A DNA stretch of 64,000 nt from Apostichopus japonicus (Eukaryota > Echinodermata > Holothuroidea > Aspidochirotida > Stichopodidae): positions 19,864,303 to 19,928,302 of the forward strand of contig NC_092581.1 in NCBI RefSeq assembly GCF_037975245.1. The letters are read 5' to 3'. Every line of letters begins with the position of its first letter. Position 1 is the first letter of the stretch. Position numbers and translations under genes: made by a program. Below are positions 1 to 10,285 of this stretch, one piece after another. The notes below the pieces were generated by a model. It was not told the DNA's origin. It made no database searches and saw nothing but the letters and a program-made list of their open reading frames with translations.

Positions 1-1457
1 TGAAACTAATTTTCTTTAAATAAGTATTGTAAAAGTTTAAAACAGATTTACGAACCAATGAACGGAAAAGATATAACTTTTTATTTTTGCATATATTCCT
101 ACAGGCTGAAAGTTCCCGATGACGTCATCACTCCAACAACCAGCTGATTGCGCAATTATATGCAAAACAAATAAATGAATGATATTTAAAAATCATGGCG
201 TCCGCCAAGCGATGTTGGGTGAATTGAATGGGTTATGTGTTGTCCATGGTATAATTAATGTAGTATAACTAAACACATTCAGCTGAATCCAGCTAAACAA
301 AAAATAATACGGCCGCATTTCAACTCTCAGCTTAAGTAAATTGTTTTATTTCAATACTTGGGATGTCTTTCATATTATATAGATAGAGAGAGAGGGAGGG
401 GGGGGGGTGGGGAGTTTATTCAGAGGTATGGGATATTATTGTTTAATATCCTTAAATTAACTTGTAATATGAATCTGTTCGACGTACAACAGGCAATCAT
501 AATTTACATAGTACTCACGACACCACTATCGTCAGATACCATGTACTGTACAAGCACGATGTAACGCACGTTTCACTATCATATAGTGTCCACATACACC
601 TACAACATTACAACATGCATTCCAACATTGTAAGCACCTTGGACTTCCATACAAACACAGAAGAACATTAGCGCAGGATTTATCGTGTGGCATGTTTTCC
701 TTATAAGCCAATGTAACACAATGTAACATCACATTGCGTAATGGATCCTATATCCTATACTTCTGTATAGCACAATACAACACCATTATACAAACATGTA
801 TGAAGCAACATATATCATATAACGTGCATTCGTTAGTAATACTTCTTATAGTGGACAACGCTATAAATCACTTGCATTCCATTGTATCCTGTTGCACATA
901 AAACAATAGAATATCCATCTACTAACTTTAACAGCATGTACCTAAGAAAATGATAGACTAACCACATGTTTAACCATCGCTATTGTAGTACAGACAACAA
1001 ATTTCTGCTACAGTAGCCCCCCTCCTCGCCCCCTCTCTTTAAAACAGAAAAACACGGTTTATAGCGGTTGACATTGTCACAGTCAGTGATATAACACCTA
1101 ATGTATATTAATTTTATATTGATTCAAATATTAATTTTTTATAATTAAGAGCTTCTCTTACAAGCTGTGAAGTTATATTTTCCGTTAGAAAAAAATAGCG
1201 CTGGCGCAATAATAGTAGTATAGTTTGGGTGGGTAGCTTCGAAATACTAAAAGACTTGTTGTATGACACGATTGATGATAAATAAAATAAAGAAAGCAGA
1301 AAATTATCGATTTGTCTTGTCTGATGTGTTCCATATAATAATATTCCGCAAGTAGATATTTAAATATTTCTTTTGTTTTGTTTTCTCTTTTGTCTCCATA
1401 GTTTTGCTCGCATTTTCTTACTCAGAAAATAGAAAGTTACCGTACAACACCCCGTTC
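1..1457. other. AT-rich non-coding stretch, no gene recognised
   Basis: Only short stop-interrupted frames are present and none resembles a known protein. A GA/G-rich low-complexity run lies near 385-412 and a C-rich run near 1017-1040. I see no RNA gene and no clear repeat boundary. It may be intergenic or intronic. Confidence 0.6.
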
Positions 1458-1755
1458 ACTTGCGCACATAATGTATCAGAGAGTCGTTGTGGTGGTGGTG
1501 GTGGTGGGGGGGGGGGTTGGTTACTATGGAGCTATGATGATGATAACAATGATGCAGATAATAGATAAAATATGGTACTGTCTACCACGAATATGGGTGA
1601 CTTGCGCACATAATGTATCAGAGAGTCGTTGTGGTGGTGGTGGTGGTGGTGGTGGGGGGGGGGGGGGGTTGGTTAATATGGGGCTATGATGATGATAACA
1701 ATGATGCAGATAATAGATAAAATATGGTACTGTCTACCACGAATATGGGTGACTT
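1458..1755. repeat. Tandem duplication, two units of about 150 bp
   Basis: The sequence beginning ACTTGCGCACATAATGTATC at 1458 starts again at 1610, a 152-base offset. Each unit contains a (GGT)n tract that grades into poly-G, then the same segment with ATGATGATGATAACAATGATG, ending in TACCACGAATATGGGTGACT. The copies differ mainly in GGT/G tract length and a few substitutions, so the duplication looks recent. The Val/Gly-rich frames it creates are not credible proteins. Confidence 0.9.
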
Positions 1756-2686
1756 GACCCCTAGACTAGGCGGAAATAAAATGGTTGAATACTGCTGGCT
1801 TCTATAAAATGAAGATATGCGCCCCGCCTCCTCTTCACACATATTTCCGTTCTTTTGATATAATGACTGAATCAAACGTCATGACGAATGAATATGAAAA
1901 AGGAGAAATAATATTAAATATGAACACGAATATGAAACACAACAAACAAACATGGGTCCTGCTATTGTTTCAACAGCTATTCCGGTTTTCAAATATTTAA
2001 AATATGCTTGATTTCTAGAATGCACCTTTAAGGCTGAATTAATGTTAACGTCGGTTCCCCAGTGCAGGCCTAAATATTAATTATTAATCCATTGTTTTAT
2101 CAATTCTGATAACTCAACTAAAATAAGTTCTTTCAACCTCATATCAAAAACAGAACACATTCAAATGGCATGCAACACTATTTCTCTTTGATAAATATGT
2201 ACTATATACTGTAAACATGTTTGTCCCATTGACATCTGAGGGACTGACGTAATGAGCTGCGTATTAGACTAACCAGTCCAGCCACTTTAATGGATGAACC
2301 TCACTGTTTTTAATTGATCACCAAGTTTCAATATTGAAAATAGTATAAAACTACAACCTGGACTAATCACAGTGGACTTTCAACGGTCTACAACACATCA
2401 AGATTGAATGGCTTCATTTAAACTAAAATCACCCAAAATAGAACCTGAACACGAATCCAAAATGATACTCAGTGTATCAAAACACCCCACAGCCCTCCAT
2501 GTCTCGTGATGTTAGCTTTAACCACGTGATCCGGACGTGGCAAAGTCTGTTGTGGTAGTATAAACGATTCCCTTGTTTATATTATAAAATAAAAATAATA
2601 CTACTACCTACATCTTGAAGAAAATAAAGTAATGAACATAATATTAGTAAAAGAAACTTTAAAAATGAAAGCATCCGAGATGTATA

Positions 2687-2690
<4 letters not shown>
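1756..2690. other. AT-rich non-coding stretch, no gene recognised
   Basis: Short frames only, without recognisable domains, splice-bounded exons or repeat structure. Confidence 0.55.
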
Positions 2691-2753
<63 letters not shown>

Positions 2754-2785
2754 TATCTCTATCATTATATATATATATATATATA
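2691..2785. repeat. (TA)n microsatellite, two tracts
   Basis: An uninterrupted TA tract runs 2691-2751, then a short non-TA linker, then a second tract at about 2765-2785. The Ile/Tyr repeat frames over it on both strands are artefacts of the dinucleotide. Confidence 0.97.
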
Positions 2786-3826
2786 ATTTAATAATGAAGG
2801 AAGATTTTATGTTTCCTTTATATCTTGGTTTATTTTCTCTGCAGCAATAATGTATAATTCTAGTGATATTTACATGATGCATATAGATTTTAAGTTTAAT
2901 TTCTTGCCTGTCTCCCCCCCCCCGCATCCACGGGCAATGATAATCTTTTTTCCTAATCCTTTCGTGTATCACGTGATACGACTTTCCTATAGTGTTGTGT
3001 ACATGCTTAAAACGTGATGTGACTGGCCGTTTAATAGCACACTGACTTAATATCTGTATATTAATATCATCCTATAGAACTCCCAAAGGAAATCCATTTT
3101 AAATTTGACTTAATTTGTAAAAGATTTTTTCTTTTTTAATTTCTCAACTTTGATTAAAAACAACTCGACTCTGTTGTTTTATTTTCTTTACCGGTAGAGA
3201 TAAAGTGGCAATGTTTGTGTAATCACAGACTGCACAAAGAATTAGATAATATTAAACTTCCTTCATGCGTGTCGTAGCATTGTAAGGAATTTATTAATAC
3301 TGAAAGCTTGCCTCAGGAAATACTTTAACGGATCGAAACGAACGTCTTCAGGAAAAACAAAAGTAGAAAAAAAAATATTCTCTGAAGAAATTGATCATCA
3401 TTAACAACACACTTTAGGCTGGTAGCGATATTGTGAAAGTCTGTCACAACGACCCCCCCCCACCCACCCACTACAATTCCTTGTCTCTCTTTCACTTCGT
3501 TTATAACTAAACCTGTCTTAATAATTAAACATTTTGTTAGAAACTTGATGTAATGAGACAAACTCCCTTAACTAGGAAAAACATTTGATTTTCTTTTCGG
3601 TAAAAAATAACATTTTATACTCTGAGGTGCTTTTTATATTAGTGACAGCTTTATGTATCGAGACAGCCCACTTAATTAAGAAATGTTTTGTAATTGGCAA
3701 TGAGATGAAACAATGCTAGCAGGCAGGATGGTCGCTGAGGATGGTTAAAGTACTGGTGAACTAAACAAAGAACAAATAAAGAAGGGAAAGATATATAATT
3801 AAGATAAAGAACATAAGCGGCCATTG
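2786..3826. other. AT-rich non-coding stretch with C-runs
   Basis: No convincing gene. Poly-C runs occur near 2916-2925 and 3452-3460. Such homopolymer runs recur through the window, often near transposon termini, but no terminal inverted repeats could be paired here. Confidence 0.5.
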
Positions 3827-3921
3827 GATATGATATTCCACAACCAGTTATGGACCATTGCCATGGAAAAAATATAGATATAATATTCCACAACCAGTTA
3901 TGGACCATTGCAATGGAAACA

Positions 3922-3954
<33 letters not shown>

Positions 3955-4150
3955 ATATTCCACAACCAGTTATGGACCATTGCCATGGAAACAAATATAG
4001 ATATGATATTCCAAAACCAGTTATTGACCATTGCCATGGAAACAAATATAGATATGATATTCCACAACCAGTTATAGACCATTGCTTGAAACAAATGTAG
4101 ATATGATATTCCACAACCAGTTATGACCCATGCTGGAAACAAATATAGAT
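3827..4150. repeat. Minisatellite, about 51-bp unit, six copies, interrupted by (TA)n
   Basis: Six head-to-tail copies of a unit beginning GATATGATATTCCACAACCA, continuing through GTTATGGACCATTGCCATGG and ending AAACAAATATA. After the second copy, an expansion of the unit's own AATATA end into (TA)n occupies about 3924-3953. The last two copies are diverged and shortened. The 156-residue frame on the minus strand (Trp/Gly/Ile repeats) is a by-product of the repeat. Confidence 0.93.
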
Positions 4151-6914
4151 AGTCTTCAGTTTAAGACCACCTCTTGTTGGGTAATTAAGATATTATCATA
4201 TAGCAACATAACTCGGTGCTATAATACAATTAACAATTAAACTACACAACTAAAATATAAATCTTTCACTTTAGTAAAGTATGGTATTTGTCAGTGTGAC
4301 GATATGGTGAATCAAAGAGATCACGAGGGGTAGGGGTAGGGGTGCGGTGGGGGAGGGTCTTTCTACCGGAATGACCCAACACCTTTCAAACCTAAGTTTT
4401 GTTAAAATATATGCATTTTCCAAATTTCAAAGGGCATTGTGAAGTAAGCTGTGACGTCATTTAAAGCCCGTTCAGTTACAAATATAAAATATAATATTTT
4501 GAGTATTCGGTAATTTCGTGAATTGACAGCATTGTTCTCTATAGATTAGCCATCCGTTATCGTCCTTTTCCAACCGAGAAAATAGTATATATATATATAT
4601 ATATATATATATGATATGTCAGCAAATATTGATGGATGCGAAAAGACATCTATTTTTGATATAACCTAAAGGCAGGTAAAAGAAATTGCTTGGAGGGTAC
4701 GCCTCGTTTCTAACACGCGATCTAATGACGTCATCCATTGTGCATGGTATACCTTTTAGAATGATTGTTACAGTCTGTTCCTACGGTAACATCTGTTTAA
4801 ACGGACGAAGATCTATTTCATGATCAAACGCCAAATATTATTTATTTTACTGACAAATTAACATGAGACACAATACATCCCGGAACAAGTGTACATTTTA
4901 ATCTAGAAAATTATTCAAACATAATATATAAACCGTTCTGTGTAATTTCAAAAGGAAAATAATTCAAATGATAATGTTATGAAATAAAAAAAAAAAGAGA
5001 GAGAGAGAGAGAGAAGGAATGATACAAATACTACAAAGGAATACGAGAATAGAATGTCAGTTCTCACGAGGTTCAGTCACGTATGCCACGTGGTGAAAAT
5101 GTGAAATTCTGTCTCGATTCTGTCTTTATATATATATTAATCACAACATTAGAATTTCTAGTGTAAACCTTGAATATAAGATACACGTGAGCTAAATATA
5201 AAATCTAAAAAAAAGAAGGGAAAATAGACTATTATATGTGCAGTTTTGTAACAATTTTGAACTTTTAATTTTTGGCGCTCGTTCATGTCTTGGTAAAGTA
5301 AACTTGTTCTATTTGAGGCTAACCAGTGGATTGCTATCTCATGTTTTGTCATTTGTTGACATTCACACGTTGAAAACTGTATATTTGTGTTGAAGTTTGT
5401 GTCAACCTGGTGTTTTTATTCTCGAGAGTTGAAGGAAAGACAATGTATCTTATAGAACATCGTCTCTTTCTTCAGGACATGAAAATCACAATATATATAT
5501 TTATCTCAGTGAGAAAGATTGCTTTGAGGTGTAGCAATCAAATTTAAAACATGGGTGACCAATAGCTGAGTCATACTTGAGGTCAAAAGTGTTGACCTTT
5601 AATATTTATTCTTTGTTCATGTATTTTGGGCTTATGTGAGGGCTGTAAGGCTTCTTAGGGAATCTTCTTTCCCTATCACATGCCGCCACGAATCGCGTAC
5701 AACCTGGCTGTTCATCTATATACAGTTTTCCACCCTCTCCTCACGCCATTCTGACTTTACCAACAATGAAATCGCTCACATGACTCGGACCAATCCTATA
5801 GCCGAATCAATCAGTCGCTAGATCTCACAATTTGCTATTCTGAATTCACTTTCTACAGTTTCGTTCAAGCAAAAGATTTTCTTTCAAATCATACATAGAA
5901 TGTATGAAGCTCGGAACGAATGTGATAGTATACACACCGGCTACGCAAAAAACAAACCCCAAAAGACAAAAACAAGAATGTCTCCCTCATTTATGGGCTT
6001 GGTCATTGAAATTGTTAAATGTTCTTATCGGAAGTATAACGGCTTTTATGACTATTGATATAAGAAAAAATGAACGATAAATCATATAGCAGTACACCCA
6101 ATACCCAAGTTGCAGCCCCGATAAGGATACTACTAGGGGGCTGACGGGGTCATAGATTGCTACCGGCCCAGTGATCGATTCAGGGTTGATGGGGCCTTGA
6201 AACATGTAAATAAAGGTTGAAAACTCAGTTATAGGCTGTTTCTTTCGGTACCGTACGTTTTAAACATTCGGTGTATCGCCATAAGTCAATTAGGTACATT
6301 TTGTTTCACAATTCGTCCCAGATTACGACAAAGGTTGCTTTAAATGGCCAGCGATGATCATAACGCGGTCCCCTAAACTTGCCAGCTACTTCATTTCATC
6401 CGAGACCGTTTCTGTCACCTAATACTGTAATATATTAAGATCTGCAGTATAAATATAACAGTAGATCTTACTAAATATCATTCTGTTCCTTTTAAACACT
6501 CCACCGTGCCTCTTTAAGAGTCATCTATGTTTCTTCCAAGTAACTCATGTATGTTTTTACTGCCTTGGTCAATGGCTTTAAGTCGAACGTGACTGATAGT
6601 ATCTTTAAACGCCTATCATAAGTAATGAATCGTGTGTTTTGGATTTAAAGATTGTAAAGCGATCCATAACATAAGTAATCAAAGATACTGATAATGAACT
6701 GAGTGCAAAAGTAAGGTGAATGTATGAAACATCATATTAGAACTAAGAAAGCAAAAAAAAAAATGAAAAAAATTGTTGACCTGAGGGAAAATATAGGCCG
6801 TTTAAATTGTTTGTGTATAGTGTGAAATGCTGTATGTAATCATACGTAGAATTCCCTGATGGCAATGTATAAAGAATAAAAAAATCTTATTTATATATAT
6901 ATATAAATAAGTGA
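4151..6914. other. AT-rich non-coding stretch with simple repeats
   Basis: No gene recognised. It contains a G-rich GGGGTA-type run near 4326-4360, a (TA)n tract at 4586-4612, an A/GA run near 4986-5014, and an imperfect inverted repeat around 6437-6471 (TAAGATCT and AGATCTTA arms). Short frames have no recognisable domains. Confidence 0.55.
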
Positions 6915-7063
6915 AAAAACTTCCGGCCTCCACCGGGATTCGAACCCGGGCCTCTCGCTTTGTACGCGGACACCCTAACCAACTAGGCCATGGACGCTGA
7001 TTGTATGTCCAGAGGTTCTAAACCGGTAAGGAAGGTCGTAATTCCACTGTAGGCGTTTGTCAC
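6915..7063 (-). repeat. tRNA-derived dispersed repeat (SINE-like), copy 1
   Basis: On the minus strand, 6997 down to 6926 folds as a 72-nt tRNA-like cloverleaf. The acceptor arms GCGTCCA and TGGAGGC pair at six of seven positions. The A-box is TGGCCTAGTTGG and the T-arm has GGTTCGAATCC. The anticodon position reads ACA. Homology to the copy at 58.3 kb continues about 65 bases beyond the tRNA 5' end, through CTGGACATACAATCAGCG and the segment near GAATTACGACCTTC. A (TA)n tract lies on the 3' side (6893-6908). The 5' extension and the existence of copies argue for a dispersed repeat rather than a functional tRNA gene, although an automatic tRNA caller would probably report tRNA-Cys(ACA). Confidence 0.8.
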
Positions 7064-8085
7064 CTGTATCGAACAATACTAGTTCTGTTTTTGGTGACAT
7101 ATTTTGCCTTACTCTAGAGATCAAACATGATGCTAACCAACTCGAATATATATATATAGGCAGCATATGTGTAAGAAGTAGAGGGGGGAAGGGAAGAGAG
7201 AGAGAGGGGGGTGGGGGGAAATTACATTTGTAGTATAATATTATCTCGAGTTATGGTCATGGTATGGAGATGAGTTTTTCCTTTCGACGTATAGTGTGAA
7301 CAATGTATGTCTTTACTGTAAGTGTGACATCGTCTATCACCGCAACTTCATAGTTCAAAAGGCATACGGAATTCTTGACATACTGTTCTTAAGAATTTAT
7401 GTCAATAAACCAACTATAGCTCAAATAATGCATAATTCTTTATTCACACTAGAACTTAAAGTAAAAAAATATCCCCAAAGCACCGCAGAACTCCAGACAA
7501 TACCTTAATTCAGATCAAATCTGATATTGCCATATATATACTGACAGTCGCATACCCATAAACCATGAACGAACATAACTCTGCGTATTGGCAACTGGAT
7601 TTTAATTTAGACTCATCTTTGGTAGGGTGGTGTTTCTTGAAAACAGACTCATGTGTAACACATAATCCCATGAGACAAGACTCCCTGTCAATGCAATAAG
7701 TCACACCAATTTATTTTATACCTTGTCCAACCCCCTCTTCTCCCCCACCCTTCAGGAGAAGATTGATTTAATAATCACTTCAAACAAGCTGTTTCGTTTT
7801 TACTTTTTGAACACTAAGGTTACAGTAACTCGTCGAAGGTATAGCTACTGTAAATGAAGATTCTAGATTAAAAATACATACACATAGGCACAAACACGCA
7901 TATGGGTAAAGTGCAAAAGAAAAAAGAACGAGGTCTTTTATTTTCAGACACGAGATCCTGGTTGGTAACATTTCTGAAGCAATCTCTTTCCAAATCCAGA
8001 TCGATATAAAGAAAAACCGGAATGAAGGACTCGTTTTTGTTTTAGTAGTCATTACCTCGCTCTCTTCAAACGTTAAGAAGCCAAT
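7064..8085. other. Non-coding stretch upstream of the receptor promoter
   Basis: A short (TA) tract (7146-7158) and a GA/G-rich purine run (7171-7220) follow the tRNA-derived repeat. The remaining sequence has only short frames. A 90-residue minus-strand frame at 7780-8052 has no recognisable features. Confidence 0.5.
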
Positions 8086-8220
8086 AAAACCGCCAGTAAA
8101 TCAACAGTTCGATTTCATTGGTTAATACTGCTCACATGATATATCACTGTTCTCGGTTGGTTAACACTCCCACCGTTTTTTCGCGGCGGTTTATAAGAAG
8201 AGGACACTTAGGCTTCAGAA
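8086..8220 (+). promoter_or_regulatory. Candidate core promoter of the receptor gene (TATA, CCAAT boxes, initiator)
   Basis: A TTTATAAGA TATA-like element sits at 8190-8198 directly after the GC-rich TCGCGGCGG. A TTCAGAA initiator-like sequence at 8214-8220 puts its A (8217) about 26 bases downstream of the TATA. Upstream are CCAAT at about 8081-8085 and two inverted forms: ATTGG at about 8118-8122 and GTTGG at about 8156-8160. This spacing is typical of an animal RNA polymerase II promoter. It is the nearest such arrangement upstream of the receptor ATG at 9477, so I infer that it serves that gene. No other gene is visible for it to serve. Confidence 0.4.
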
Positions 8221-9476
8221 AGCGTTTTATCAGCGGAGTCGATGTTTGCATGGAGTGAGGGTATAGTACGTTTCAAATTCCAAACCGTTTGCTGAAAATT
8301 ACGAAGCCCGTGACTGGTGGAATCTCTTAACTTAGTTTAATGGTGTCTGTTTGTATCTGTTGTTTGAAGAAAGCAAGACTGGAACATTGTAACACTTAAT
8401 GTTGTATAGCTCGGTCATGTCGAGAAGAAATCTCTCAGCATGAGAGCATTAGCGTCAGAGCGCTTTTAAAATTCCTTTCAAATGTTTTGCTCCTTGAAGG
8501 AAAGAACGAAATAAAAGCATAATTAAATTGGAAATGATAGATTTTTTAAATGTGAGAGTAAAAGGAACTTTGAAGGAAAAGAAAATGAAATATTAAGCTT
8601 ATTCATCTCAGAGCCTAGAAACAAATTGATTCTCATTTTCACTTTTCTATTTTTTTTGCGAAGGAAACCAGACACGTCCATTGGGAATCCGTGCTTACTG
8701 TTCTGTATTTCTCTTAAAGGATTTCTTCAGAGGAGCTCTGAGGCAATTGAGAATACTAAATTTCGTCTATTTTTTTCTCTCTCGAACTAACGTACACTGT
8801 CTGTGCGGAATCAGCAAATCAGATTGATATGAAATTTTCTTTTGCCGATGGAATTCTTAAAAGAAAATTGTTTAACAATATAAATAGAAAATAATGACCC
8901 ATAGCCATCGAAATTTGTTTGTATCATCAAGAAAGTGTATGGTATTGCCAATATAATTTATTCTAATCAAACGTATGACTTTATTTCGACATTTAAGTAA
9001 AACAAAAAATAATGGTGGAAACTAAAGATCAGTTATTTGACAAATGAGAGTTTGAGATGCTTTGATGTTCTGATCGGACAATTCTAGTTCATAGTTATTA
9101 TTACTGGACTTCAGTTGGATTTTTTTTGGAATTTCACATAATCTTTGAAACATTTTGTTCCATCGTTTTTCAACCTGCACTTTTGAGGATATCTCAACTC
9201 TTGTTAAATTATTATATCAAGTTTGACAATACTTTTACGTGGATCTATTGACAAATATTCATAACTGTTGGTATTCTTCTTTCATAACGACCCGATCTTA
9301 CATATACTAGTCAGCTCATTGGGTATTTCAGTATGCCTATACAAACTTACTGAATGTTCCGTCACTCTGTTACCGTTCGTTGTGAGATCATTGGTCGAAT
9401 TCGCGCGCGCAAAGAAAAGACAAAAACAAAGCAAAAAGACTAAACTTCTGGAATCGTCAATCCTGGACTGTTCAAA
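8221..9476 (+). other. Presumed 5' untranslated leader (possibly with an unseen intron)
   Basis: This AT-rich stretch lies between the candidate start site and the receptor ATG. No conserved coding frame is visible. If transcribed uninterrupted it would be a long leader of about 1.26 kb with several short upstream frames. A spliced leader is equally possible. Just before the ATG the sequence is A/C-rich with GCGCGCGC at about 9402-9409. Confidence 0.35.
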
Positions 9477-10279
9477 ATGGAGTCAGTAATACCGTATGAA
9501 GTTACTACTGTGCCTGGTATGAACGCCACATCGTCTTATGAGTACGAGTTATACGCGATAGGATGGAAGACATATTTAGAGGTTGTATTCATGTGTTTTT
9601 TCGGCGCAGTTGGTACCATTGGTAATGGTACGCTCATACTAATTGTACTGTTAAATGCTGATATGCGTAATGTACCTAACACACTAATTGCTAGCCTAGC
9701 CTTGGGAGATTTCGTATTTCTCGCATGGAATGTCCCTTTCACAATTGCATCGTATTTTCACCACACCTATCCATTTAGTATGTTCGTTTGTAAAATGAGT
9801 TCCGCCATCCCGATTCTCTCGGAAGGTGTTTCTGTGTTGACATTAGGGGCACTAAGCTTTGACCGATATAACGCGATCGTGCGGCCTATGCATCGTCGCC
9901 GTAGCAACGCAGTCGTACAGACGTACCTTTTAGCGTTAATTATTTGGGTAGTGGCGACCGCTCTCTCCGTTCCCAGCTTCATAATCGCAAAGAGAGTCGA
10001 TGTCGGGATTCCTCTTTGTTATTCGCTGCCGTTCGGACAACCCATCTCGATCGTTCACGAGATATTTCGGTTTTTGGTGCTTTACGTTTTCCCGCTCATC
10101 GTCATTTCGCTTTTCTACACTCTCATCGCACTGCAGCTACTGGCTAGCTCACGTGACATGCCTGGAGAGAGTCGTGGTGACGCAACCAAACAAGTGAAAG
10201 CACGACGCCGATTGGCCCGGTCTGTCATCGTTCTGGTGGCCCTCTTTGCAATATGCTGGTTTCCCCATTTCGTTTATCA
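9477..10279 (+). CDS. Family A (rhodopsin-class) peptide-type GPCR, bombesin-receptor-like; first coding exon, N-terminus to TM6
   Basis: A plasma-membrane receptor expected to bind an extracellular, probably peptide, ligand and signal through G proteins. The ATG has a good context (AAAATGG). The 267 whole codons show Asn16-Ala-Thr as a possible glycosylation site; TM1 with Asn50 in GNGT; TM2 with LALGD (Asp78); and Cys105 at the TM3 start, which can pair with Cys181 in loop 2. TM3 ends in Asp129-Arg130-Tyr131 followed by NAIVRP. Trp157 marks TM4, Pro206 and Tyr214 mark TM5, a basic third loop (KARRRLAR) follows, and TM6 has CWFP (260-263). The SVLTLGALSFDRYNAIVRP stretch is closest in style to bombesin/neuromedin-B and related CCHamide/endothelin-type receptors, but the ligand is unknown. 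The exon ends ...TTTATCA|GTGAGT in phase 2, so TM7, NPxxY and the tail must be on later exons. Reading through gives an immediate TGA, which supports splicing here. Its GC-richer codon use stands out from its flanks. GPCR class is very secure; subfamily is moderate. Confidence 0.93.
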
Positions 10280-10285
10280 GTGAGT
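10280..10285 (+). other. 5' splice donor of the receptor exon
   Basis: GTGAGT directly follows the CA of the last partial codon. The match to the animal donor consensus is strong. The intron is phase 2, so the next exon must begin with one base that completes this codon. Confidence 0.8.

Noticed and set aside
3672-4142. Minus-strand frame of 156 codons with Trp/Gly/Ile repeats.
   Set aside because: Translation of the 51-bp minisatellite and its TA expansion.
6926-6997. Functional tRNA-Cys(ACA) gene on the minus strand.
   Set aside because: Acceptor and anticodon stems each have a mismatch, the anticodon is atypical, and the homologous copies share flanking sequence, so a dispersed tRNA-derived repeat is more likely.
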